Shown here piece after piece: positions 31,655 through 38,929 of a stretch of DNA of 64,000 nt. How positions within the stretch are numbered: the first letter of the stretch is position 1; each line of letters opens with the position of its first letter. The stretch is from Nonomuraea solani (GTDB lineage: Bacteria; Actinomycetota; Actinomycetes; Streptosporangiales; Streptosporangiaceae): NCBI RefSeq assembly GCF_900108335.1, contig NZ_FNVT01000002.1, positions 799,620 through 863,619 of the forward strand, read 5' to 3'. A program made the position numbers and the translations under genes. Below the pieces are notes generated by a model, which was not told the origin of the DNA, searched no databases, and worked only from the letters and a program-made list of their open reading frames with translations.

Positions 31655-32068
31655 CCGGATCAGCCCGGAAGGGCGGACCGAGTCACGGCCGACCTCGGAG
31701 AGATCCTCGAACGCGCCCAGCGCTCCGGGACCTGCGGGGCGGCGTCACGCGGGAGTGCTGAAACCCGCGGCCGAAACACCACGCGTTCGCCGAGCCCACC
31801 GCTTCCCCACGCCCCCCGATCGCGGAGGAGTCGTGGGTCCGAGGGCCCCCCTTTTCGAATACATTGTGTTAGGTTTACAATACAGAGAGTGATTGCACCT
31901 AGGGGGACCCCGTGCTTCGCTTCGGCCGGATCACGTTCAAGCGGTCGGCCGGGGCCCGATGGCCGTCTGAGGGTACGCGGCACCACGCCGGCCAGGTGGG
32001 CGCCTCCGCGACGACCCGAGCAGGTGGAAAGCCTTCGCCGGCCACCAGAGCAGACGCAGGAGGCGGCC
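31655..32068. promoter_or_regulatory. Leader region of the prenyl-synthase operon
   Basis: This 414-base gap contains no convincing gene. An AT-rich patch at about 31852-31884 is conspicuous: it includes inverted arms ATTGT (31863-31867) and ACAAT (31877-31881) nine bases apart, and TACAAT (31876-31881) could be a -10 element. If so, the mRNA would have a leader of roughly 180 bases. AGGAGG just before ATG 32069 is the ribosome binding site. Confidence 0.4.
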
Positions 32069-33115
32069 ATGACCACTTTCAGCACCCGCGGCCAGACCGA
32101 TCTGCCGGCCGAGTTCCGGACGACGGTGGATGCGTTCCTGGAGACGACGCTGCGCGGCAAGCTCGCCGGCGAAGTCGGCACGCATCTGGACATCCCCATC
32201 CGCGTCCTGCGTGACTTCCTGGCCGGAGGCGGCAAACGGCTGCGACCCATCTACTGCTACTGCGGCTGGCTGGCGGCCGGTGGCGACCCCGAGGACCCGG
32301 TGGTGGTGCGCCTGGGCGCGGCGGTGGAGCTCTATCACGCGTTCGCTCTCATGCACGACGACGTCATCGACGCCTCCGACATCCGCCGCGGGCACCCCAC
32401 CGCCCAGCGCGCCTTCGAGCATTACCAGCCCCGCGCGAGCACCGCCCGGTTCGGGGAGAACGCCGCGCTGCTGCTGGGCGACCTGTGCGCCGACTGGGCC
32501 GACGAGCTGTTCGGCACGATGCACGAAGCCCGGCGGATGTTCACCCTCATGCGCACCGAGCTGGTGGTGGGCCAGTATCTGGACCTGTGCGGCACCGGCG
32601 ACGGCATCGGCAGCCTCGAACAGGCCCTGACGGTCGACCTGTACAAGACCGGCAGCTACACCGTCCAGCGCCCCCTGCACATCGGCGCGGCCGCGGCCGG
32701 CGCCGGCGAGGCGGTGTTCGAGGCGTGCAGCGCGTACGGGCTGCCGCTGGGCCAGGCGTTCCAGATGTGCGACGACCTGGAAGACGTGGTGGAGAACGTG
32801 GGCGATCCCGGATATGTCGGCAATGATCTCAAGGAGGGCAAGGCCACCGTGCCCATCGCGCTGGCCATGAGCCGCGCCGACCCCGGGCAGAGGCGACGCC
32901 TCGGCGTGTTGCTGGCCGATCCGGAGCTGGGGGCCGCCGGCGCGGCCGAAGCCCGCGCCATCATCGCGGCCACCGGGGCCATCGAGGCGACCATCGAGAT
33001 GATCGGGCGGTACCGTGGCCGCGCCCTGGACTCCCTGCGCACCGCGCCGTTCCCGCCGCACGTCGCCGGCATGCTGGAAGAGCTGGCCTGGCGCGCGGTG
33101 CGGTGGCCCGCATGA
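32069..33115 (+). CDS. Polyprenyl diphosphate synthase (probably FPP/GGPP)
   Basis: This trans-isoprenyl diphosphate synthase (348 aa) condenses isopentenyl diphosphate with an allylic primer. The first Asp-rich motif is MHDDVIDASD, the second is MCDDLEDVVENVGD, and GGGKRLRP near residue 53 binds diphosphate. The residue five before the first motif is Phe (FALMHDD), which in this family limits the chain to C15-C20. A longer frame starts upstream but lacks a ribosome site; ATG 32069 has AGGAGG. It is followed by overlapping NUDIX and EF-hand genes, an unusual three-gene unit. No terpene cyclase is in the window. Confidence 0.9.
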   Translation: MTTFSTRGQTDLPAEFRTTVDAFLETTLRGKLAGEVGTHLDIPIRVLRDFLAGGGKRLRPIYCYCGWLAAGGDPEDPVVVRLGAAVELYHAFALMHDDVIDASDIRRGHPTAQRAFEHYQPRASTARFGENAALLLGDLCADWADELFGTMHEARRMFTLMRTELVVGQYLDLCGTGDGIGSLEQALTVDLYKTGSYTVQRPLHIGAAAAGAGEAVFEACSAYGLPLGQAFQMCDDLEDVVENVGDPGYVGNDLKEGKATVPIALAMSRADPGQRRRLGVLLADPELGAAGAAEARAIIAATGAIEATIEMIGRYRGRALDSLRTAPFPPHVAGMLEELAWRAVRWPA

Positions 33116-33633
33116 GCGAACTGGTCGACCACGTGGACGCCGACGACCACGTTCTCGGCGTGGTGGAGCGCGCGACCGCCGTACGCCTGGGCCTGCTGCA
33201 CCGGATCGTGGGGGTGGTCTGCCGTGACGGCGACGGCCGCTATCTGGTCCACCGGCGACCCGGCACCGCCCCCTGGTTGGCCGGCATGTACGGCGCGATG
33301 CTGGGCGGCGGCGTACGGGCGGGCGAATCCTACGAGCGCGCCGCCGTCCGCGAGATCCGCGAGGAGATAGGGCTTGACCTGCCGGTACGGTCCTGCTTCA
33401 CGATCCTGTGCCGGGGAGCGATCAGCCCGTACTGGTTCGCCGTCCACGAGACCGTGGTCCCCGCAGACGTCCAGATCGCGCCCAACCCCAAGGAGTTCGC
33501 CTGGATCGGCTGGCTGGACGAAGAGGCCCTGCGCCACGCCGCGGCCCGGCTGCCGTTCGTCCCCGAGATCCACGAAGCCTTCACCCTCTACCAACGCCAC
33601 CTGAACGAAAGGAACGGGAATGTCGCTGAGTGA
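33112..33633 (+). CDS. NUDIX hydrolase, YfcD/IPP-isomerase-like
   Basis: NUDIX protein of 173 aa with a complete Nudix box (GGVRAGE, then RAAVREIREEIGL). The preceding LLHRIVGVVCRDGDGRYLVHRRPG and the N-terminal VDHVDADDHVLGVVERATA resemble the YfcD and type I isopentenyl-diphosphate isomerase branch. Next to a prenyl synthase, interconversion of IPP and DMAPP or removal of a prenyl diphosphate is a reasonable inference, but no isomerase-specific Cys/Glu pair can be confirmed by eye. ATG 33112 overlaps the synthase stop by four bases, and its own 3' end overlaps the EF-hand gene by 14 bases. Confidence 0.85.
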   Translation: MSELVDHVDADDHVLGVVERATAVRLGLLHRIVGVVCRDGDGRYLVHRRPGTAPWLAGMYGAMLGGGVRAGESYERAAVREIREEIGLDLPVRSCFTILCRGAISPYWFAVHETVVPADVQIAPNPKEFAWIGWLDEEALRHAAARLPFVPEIHEAFTLYQRHLNERNGNVAE

Positions 33634-34171
33634 CCTCCAGACCCGCAAGCTCTCCCACTATTTCGCCCTGCTGGACGAAGACGAAAGCGGATACCTCGAA
33701 CTTCAAGACTTCGTCCGCAGCGGGAACCGGTGCGCCGAAGCGTTCGGCTACGACCCCGGCTCGGCCGAGGCCGAGAAGATCCGCGTGGAGTGGACCAAGT
33801 TCTGGGAAGCGGGCATCGCCTCGGCCGATCTCGGCGGCGACGGCAAGATCTCGAAGGAAGAACTGTTCACCGTCATCGGCGCGCTCGCCCAGCGTCCCGA
33901 GACCTACGACACGGCCTTCCGGCCCTCGGTCGACGCCTACATCGACATCATCGACGGGAATGGGGACGACCAGGTCACCCAGGAGGAATACGTTCGGCTG
34001 CTGACCGCCATCTGCGAGCTCGACCAGCCGCGGGCGGCTGAGGCGTTCGACAAGCTCGACGTCGGACGCAAGGGACACCTCAGCCGCGAGGAACTGCACC
34101 ACGCGGTCAAGGAGTTCTATTTCAGCACCGACCCGCAGGCCCCGGGAAACTGGACCTTCGGCTCCTTCTGA
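33620..34171 (+). CDS. Calerythrin-like EF-hand calcium-binding protein
   Basis: The cytoplasmic 183-residue protein has four EF-hand positions: DEDESGYLELQDF (about 19-31), DLGGDGKISKEEL (about 71-83), DGNGDDQVTQEEY (about 113-125) and DVGRKGHLSREEL (about 147-159). The first three keep most oxygen ligands; the fourth has Arg/Lys at inner positions and may not bind calcium. The spacing fits the calerythrin/sarcoplasmic calcium-binding protein type. It is the third gene of the prenyl-synthase operon, overlapping the NUDIX gene by 14 bases, so calcium control or buffering linked to isoprenoid formation is suggested. Confidence 0.9.
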   Translation: MSLSDLQTRKLSHYFALLDEDESGYLELQDFVRSGNRCAEAFGYDPGSAEAEKIRVEWTKFWEAGIASADLGGDGKISKEELFTVIGALAQRPETYDTAFRPSVDAYIDIIDGNGDDQVTQEEYVRLLTAICELDQPRAAEAFDKLDVGRKGHLSREELHHAVKEFYFSTDPQAPGNWTFGSF

Positions 34172-34271
34172 CCCGCGCCACCGGCGACGGCAGCCCTGCC
34201 CCGGTCAGTATGTCGGAGCCGGCCGGTAAGGTCCTCGCGTCCGGAACGGAACATCATTGGAGCGGTGAACA

Positions 34272-35198
34272 GTGGCCCGTCATACTCCACCTCGGCCGGT
34301 TGCCATGGAGGAACTCTTACCCGAGCTGAAGCCGCTCGCCAGAAACGCTCTCCGCCTGCATCCGCGTGCGGGAACCCCGTCGTACGAGGACAGCTCCGTC
34401 GGAGGACCGCTGAGGTGGCCGGCCGATGAGCCCTGGCCGCTGTGCGCCGAGGAGCACTACAACGACGACGGCACGGAGGACGCCACCCGCCACGAGGCCG
34501 TCGTGCCCATGGTGCCGGTCGTGCAGCTCTACGCGGCGGACGCGCCCGGTGTGTCGTTCCCGCAGGGTAGCGACCTGCTCCAGGTGCTGTGGTGCCCGTT
34601 CAACCACGGGGAGGAGTTCTACGAGCGCAGCCCCCTGCCGCAGGTGCGCTGGCGGAACGCGGCGGACGTCCACCCTGTGCTCGTCACACCCCCGGTGCCC
34701 GCTGACGCTCCCGAGGGCCACGTTCCCGTCCCCTGCGTGGTGCACCCCGAGCAGGTGACGGAATATCCCGACTGGGACGACATCCCGCAGGAACTGCGCA
34801 ACGAGATCGACGAGCGGCTGCGGCGGGTCGAGGAGAGCACCGGGTGGTCGTACTTCTACCACCTCAGCACCGCCCCCGGAACCAAGGTCGGTGGTCATCC
34901 GCGCGGATGGAACGGCTCGACGACCTCGTTCAGCTGCAAGACGTGCGGACGGCCCGTCCACCATCTTCTGACCGTGGCCTGCCGCGAGTTCGACGGGGAG
35001 TCCTGGCGGACCTGGCTCCCGGTGGAGGACCGGCCCGACGACGACAGCGGGCCGGAGCTCTGGCTTTCGAGGTCCGAACGAGCCGAGGCCGCGAAGAACC
35101 CGCCCGACCTGATGGTGTCGGGCGGGGGCGATGTGTACCTCTTCGAGTGCCGTTCCTGCCCCGATCGCCCGGTTGAGCACCTTTTCTACCTCAACTGA
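34272..35198 (+). CDS. DUF1963 (YwqG-like) protein
   Basis: This soluble 308-residue protein has the DUF1963 pattern GGPLRWPADEPWPLC near residue 43, which normally opens the YwqG fold. Two CxxC pairs (SFSCKTCGRP about residue 218 and FECRSCPDRP near the C-terminus) could hold one zinc ion. The function of the family is unknown. The start is GTG 34272. It stands 100 bases after the EF-hand gene and is probably a separate unit. Confidence 0.75.
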   Translation: MARHTPPRPVAMEELLPELKPLARNALRLHPRAGTPSYEDSSVGGPLRWPADEPWPLCAEEHYNDDGTEDATRHEAVVPMVPVVQLYAADAPGVSFPQGSDLLQVLWCPFNHGEEFYERSPLPQVRWRNAADVHPVLVTPPVPADAPEGHVPVPCVVHPEQVTEYPDWDDIPQELRNEIDERLRRVEESTGWSYFYHLSTAPGTKVGGHPRGWNGSTTSFSCKTCGRPVHHLLTVACREFDGESWRTWLPVEDRPDDDSGPELWLSRSERAEAAKNPPDLMVSGGGDVYLFECRSCPDRPVEHLFYLN

Positions 35199-35283
35199 GC
35201 GGTCACCGTCGCCCAGGAACCCGGCGCCAAGGCTGTGACCCCTGCACCGGGCTCCCCCGTCTAACACGCACGGTCTGATCGCA

Positions 35284-35718
35284 CTACTTCTTCCACGGTG
35301 TGCACACCCACCGGCCGACGGAGTAGACGCAGGCGCGGAAGCTGCGGCCGCCCCACTGGTCGACGCCCCCGGCGGTGGCGATGGTACCGCGGCGCTTGGC
35401 GTAGCAGCCGTGCCAGGTGCGCCCGCCGGTGTCCGACCAGTCGAGCGTGATCTTGTCCCCGCTCTGGAGCCCGCCGCCCAGCGCGAAGTAGACGTGCCGT
35501 CCCTTGTAGATCCGGGCCCTGGACCTGTCGAGATGGACGTACCCGAAGGAGGTCTGGGCGCTGGCCAGCTTCGTCGTCCCAGCCGTCGCGCGCTCGTGAC
35601 TGACCCGCGGTCCGCAACTGTAGTCGAGGAACCCGGGCCCTGCGGCATTCGCCGCACTCGGCACCGCCAGCACCGCGAGCCCTGTGGCGAGTGCCGCACC
35701 GATCATCAACTTTCGCAT
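35284..35718 (-). CDS. Small secreted protein of unknown family
   Basis: The 144-residue exported product has signal peptide LMIGAALATGLAVLAVPSAANAA and a mature part with four Cys (YSCGP, WHGCYAK, FRACVYS, RWVCTPWKK) likely to form two disulfides. Aromatic and basic residues are frequent, and IYKGRHVYFALGGGLQSGDKITLDW suggests a beta-rich fold. I do not recognise the family. ATG 35718 follows GGGAGGG; an in-frame Met nine codons upstream has no such site. Confidence 0.75.
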   Translation of the reverse strand: MRKLMIGAALATGLAVLAVPSAANAAGPGFLDYSCGPRVSHERATAGTTKLASAQTSFGYVHLDRSRARIYKGRHVYFALGGGLQSGDKITLDWSDTGGRTWHGCYAKRRGTIATAGGVDQWGGRSFRACVYSVGRWVCTPWKK

Positions 35719-35886
35719 GTTCCCTCCCGAGGTGATCCGTCCCACGGATCATGCGCCGCCCCGGGTTGAGGATCTGTTGAGCTTCCGTTGAGGGCGCTCG
35801 CGGGCCGTACGCGCGGGCAGGTCAGGGTGTCCGCTAAGGATCCACTCAATCCCGCCGAGCGGTCGGCGGCGGCCGAGGAACGCCGG

Positions 35887-35919
35887 GAGGCCCCTCGCCG
35901 TAACCCGGCCAGGGGCCTC
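35887..35919. terminator. Hairpin terminator
   Basis: A 9-base perfect stem GAGGCCCCT/AGGGGCCTC (35887-35895 with 35911-35919) around a 15-base loop begins 22 bases beyond the stop of the leftward small secreted gene at 35941. Confidence 0.65.
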
Positions 35920-35940
35920 GAAGAGCTCGTACGAGATCGC

Positions 35941-36174
35941 TCAGTCGTCCAGGTGAGCCATGAAGATGTCGTCGGTGTCGGTGGCGCAGTCGGCGTCGCC
36001 CCACCACACCAGGACCGGCGCGTGCAGCTTGATCAGGCCGTGCAGCTCGCCCTCGCACATGGTGTAGAACGGGCCCTGGTGGTCGTCGTCATCGTTGTAG
36101 GCGAGGGCCGGCGTGGTGGCGAGCAGCAGAGCGGCGGCGGTCATGGTCACGGCGGCGACGGCGGTTCTGTACAT
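35941..36174 (-). CDS. Small secreted acidic peptide
   Basis: A 77-residue precursor has a signal peptide (AVAAVTMTAAALLLATTPALA) and a mature peptide of about 52 residues. The mature part is acidic (YNDDDDHQGPF and CATDTDDIFMAHLDD) with two Cys, MCEGE and DCATD, that could pair. No known family is evident. A hairpin terminator follows. The upstream context is the 3' end of aroA, which is transcribed in the same direction 92 bases away. Confidence 0.65.
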   Translation of the reverse strand: MYRTAVAAVTMTAAALLLATTPALAYNDDDDHQGPFYTMCEGELHGLIKLHAPVLVWWGDADCATDTDDIFMAHLDD

Positions 36175-36266
36175 GGTGATCCCCCGATGAGGTGTGAGGC
36201 GGTCGTTCGCCAGCCTTCGTACCCGCAGAAGTGGATCAAGTGGTTAAGGGTTGCGCCCGGAGCTCT

Positions 36267-37505
36267 TTACCCGAGCCCCCACTCCGCCCGCAGCCCGGCC
36301 AGCGCCTCGTGGAACCCCGGGAACGTCTTCTTCACGCAGCCCGGCTCGTCCAGCGTGATTCCCGGCGTGCGCAGGCCCGTGATGCTGAACGACATCGCGA
36401 TCCGGTGGTCGCCGTGGCAGGCGATCTCGGCGGCGCGCGGGCGGGCCGGGTGGATCTCGATCCAGTCGCGCCCCGTGGTCACGGGAACGCCGAGCCGGCG
36501 CAGGTTCTCGGCGCAGGCGTCGAGCCGGTCGCATTCCTTGATACGCGTGTTGTAGACGTCCTCGATCCGTACGGGGCCGTCGGCGAAAGGGGCGATGGCC
36601 GCGAGCGTGGGGACGGTGTCGGAAATGTCGCGCATGTTGGTGGTGAGCCCGCGCAGGCGGCCGGTTCCCGTCACGGTCACCGTATCGGCGGACATGTCGA
36701 CATCCGCCCCCATCCGTCCGAGCACCTCGGCGAAGCGTACGTCTCCCTGGAGCGAGCCCGATCCCAGGCCGGGAATGGTGACGCTGCTCCCGGTGAGCGC
36801 GGCGGCGGCGAGCGGGTAGCTCGCCGTGGAGGCGTCCGGCTCAATGAGGTGGTCCGTGGCCGTGTACGGTCCGGGCGGCACGACGAAGGTGTCGCCCGCA
36901 CGCCGCACCTCGACCCCGAAGCGCCGCATCATCGCCAGAGTGATCTCCACGTACGGCGCCGACACCAGGTCGGTCACCGTGATCTCCAGTCCTTCGGCGG
37001 TGAGCGGCCCCAGGAGCAGCAGCGCGGTGAGGAACTGCGAGGAGAGCCCGGCGTCCAGGGTGACGCTGCCGCCCTTGACCCCGTTCGCCCGTACGGTCAG
37101 CGGGTGGTGGCCCTCTTCCTCTTCGTGGGTCAGGTCCACGCCGAGTTCGCGCAGTGCGCGGGTGATGGGGCCGAGCGGGCGGCGGCGCATCTGGGCCGAG
37201 GCATCGAAGTGGAAGACGCCCGTACCGGCCGCCGCCAGGACGGGCAGGAAGCGCGAGGTGGTGGCGCCGTCGCGGCAGAACACCTCGGCCGCGTCCGCGG
37301 GCGGCCCCTCGGGACGGCCCTCGACCGTCCAGACTCCAGGCTCGCGCTCCACCCGGTAACCGAGCGCGATCAGCCCTTCGGCGAAGCCCTCGGTGTCGTC
37401 GGAGTGCAGCGGCCGCCGCAGCGTCGTGGTACCCCGCGCGGCGGCGGCGAGGAACAGGGCGCGGGCGGTGATGGACTTCGAGCCTGGAACCTGAAAGATA
37501 CTCAC
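36267..37505 (-). CDS. aroA: 3-phosphoshikimate 1-carboxyvinyltransferase (EPSP synthase)
   Basis: Shikimate pathway enzyme of about 412 aa. It shows the substrate-binding VPGSKSITARALFLAAAARG, CRDGATTSRFLPVL, DLTHEEEEGHHPLTV, DASTASYPLAAAAL, EDVYNTRIKECDRLDA and HGDHRIAMSFSITGL. The GSKSITARALFLAAAA start differs from the usual GSKSxTNRALxLAA. Start GTG 37505 is inferred from the family N-terminus, 20 bases after the upstream stop; its ribosome site is weak. No other shikimate gene is near, so it may be a stand-alone or second copy. Confidence 0.88.
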   Translation of the reverse strand: MSIFQVPGSKSITARALFLAAAARGTTTLRRPLHSDDTEGFAEGLIALGYRVEREPGVWTVEGRPEGPPADAAEVFCRDGATTSRFLPVLAAAGTGVFHFDASAQMRRRPLGPITRALRELGVDLTHEEEEGHHPLTVRANGVKGGSVTLDAGLSSQFLTALLLLGPLTAEGLEITVTDLVSAPYVEITLAMMRRFGVEVRRAGDTFVVPPGPYTATDHLIEPDASTASYPLAAAALTGSSVTIPGLGSGSLQGDVRFAEVLGRMGADVDMSADTVTVTGTGRLRGLTTNMRDISDTVPTLAAIAPFADGPVRIEDVYNTRIKECDRLDACAENLRRLGVPVTTGRDWIEIHPARPRAAEIACHGDHRIAMSFSITGLRTPGITLDEPGCVKKTFPGFHEALAGLRAEWGLG

Positions 37506-37525
37506 CTCAAGGAGCGTAGAGGAGC

Positions 37526-38476
37526 CTAGAGCTCGGCCGGCCTCGACGGGGCGCTGCCGCCGGACCTCGCCAGCCACGCCGCGACGCCGAGCACCGCCGC
37601 GGCCAGGGTGCCGAGCAGGGCCGTGTTGGCCACGTCACCGGCCCCCGGCACCCCGCCGGCGAACACCGCCGCCATCGGCACCAGCACGACCACCGCCCGC
37701 CGCCCGACGGGCGACCGCAGCGCCATCGCCGCCACCACGATGGCGGCCAGATAGCTCCATCCATATGAGATCAGCAGACTTCCGGCCGAACCGCCGAGCA
37801 CCACGGCCGTCCAGCCCAGCAGCCGCCGGGTGCCGATCGCCGCAGGACCAGGCGACGGTGCGGCGACGAGCATCAGGGCACAGAGGACCAGAGGCAGCAC
37901 CATGCTGCCCAGCGCCACGGGCTCCCCCATGACGAGGATGACCCCGTCGGTCACCACATATTCGGGGGACCAGTCGCGCTCCCGCTGCACCTTGGACCAC
38001 GCGCTCAGCACCGCGTAGAGACCCGCGCAGGCGGCCGCCGCCCTGGACCGGCCGAGCCAGGCGAGCAACGTCATCAGCCCGTACGGCAGCGCGTAGACCA
38101 CCAACTCCAGCAGTTGCGCCGCCTCCCCCTGCACGACCGGCCCCTGCATCGCCCACGCGCCATAGGTGGCGGCCCGGATGAGGGCGGCGGCGAAGAGCGC
38201 GAGCGGCGCGATGAGGGCCGCGACCTCGATCGCGTCCCGCCAGTGCCGCCGCGCGCCGGGGCCGGCGGCGTGGCTGACGGCGTGGCTGACGGCGTGGCGC
38301 AGGCGGATCGACAGGCCACCGCGCACCACGTCGTACGTGTCGCGCACGGCCGGCCGCTCCCGCCCGGGCTCGGCGCTCGCGAGCAGCACCGCGATCATCT
38401 CGTCCCCGTGCCGTGTGCGGTGCTCCTTCGGGTATCAGGCCAGCAGCCTGCGGTATCGCCGTTCCAGGGAACTCAT
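37526..38476 (-). pseudogene. Multi-span membrane protein gene interrupted by TGA at codon 14
   Basis: Reading from ATG 38476, which overlaps the padR stop as ATGA, the frame gives MSSLERRYRRLLA, a TGA at 38435-38437, then YPKEHR and on to a normal EMIAVLLASAEPGRERP continuation. The expected residue at the stop is Trp, since family members read LLAWYPxxHR, so one base change (TGG to TGA) explains it. After it the frame is open for 302 codons with about seven to eight membrane spans. An ATG at 38398 could restart a 290-residue product. This family commonly follows a PadR regulator in actinomycetes and has no known function. Confidence 0.75.
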
Positions 38477-38823
38477 GCGGCACCCCCCGGGTTCGGGACG
38501 AAGCCCAGTCGTGACAGCCGGCCCGTGGCCGTCTCGACGTTGTGCCGCAGCCGCTCGGCCTCCGCCGCCAGCCTGGCCGTGCCCGCCGGGGTGAGCCGGT
38601 AGTAGCGCCGCGCCCGCCCGTCCACGATCTCCTCCCCCTCGGGTGCCACCAGGCCGTCTCCTTCCAGCCGGTCCAGCGCCGCGTACAGGGTGCCGGCCCG
38701 CAGGCGCACCCGCTCACCGGAGATCCGCAGCACGTCGGTGATGATGCCGTAGCCGTGCTGCGGCCCGCCCGCCAGCGCCGTCAGGATCAGGAACGTCGGT
38801 TCCTGCATCGATCGGGTATTCAT
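38473..38823 (-). CDS. PadR-family transcriptional regulator
   Basis: This winged-helix regulator of 116 aa reads TFLILTALAGGPQHGYGIITDVLRISGERVRLRAGTLY then AALDRLEGDGLV and RARRYYRLTPAGTARL, the single-domain PadR form. ATG 38823 sits a few bases downstream of a TATATA box, so the mRNA is nearly leaderless; Met at 38808 is an alternative. It overlaps the membrane protein gene it presumably controls by four bases. Confidence 0.9.
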   Translation of the reverse strand: MNTRSMQEPTFLILTALAGGPQHGYGIITDVLRISGERVRLRAGTLYAALDRLEGDGLVAPEGEEIVDGRARRYYRLTPAGTARLAAEAERLRHNVETATGRLSRLGFVPNPGGAA

Positions 38824-38830
38824 GACAACG

Positions 38831-38861
38831 ATATATACCGATGATCTGTCTATAAGCGCAA
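38831..38861 (-). promoter_or_regulatory. Promoter of the padR-membrane gene pair
   Basis: On the minus strand, TTGCGC (38861-38856) and TATATA (38836-38831) are spaced near the ideal (about 18-19 bases), eight bases before ATG 38823. The whole 38829-38855 stretch is AT-rich and is a likely site for PadR autoregulation. Confidence 0.5.
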
Positions 38862-38929
38862 GTGGCAAAGTTCACCTCACATTCACCTCGCCCGCCGGAT
38901 GTACGCCCGCCGCCGGGTAGGGAAGGATC

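Noticed and set aside
31660..32250. Leftward frame across the prenyl-synthase leader
   Set aside because: Arg/Ser/Pro-rich, crosses the AT-rich promoter patch and the start of a real gene, and shows no domain.
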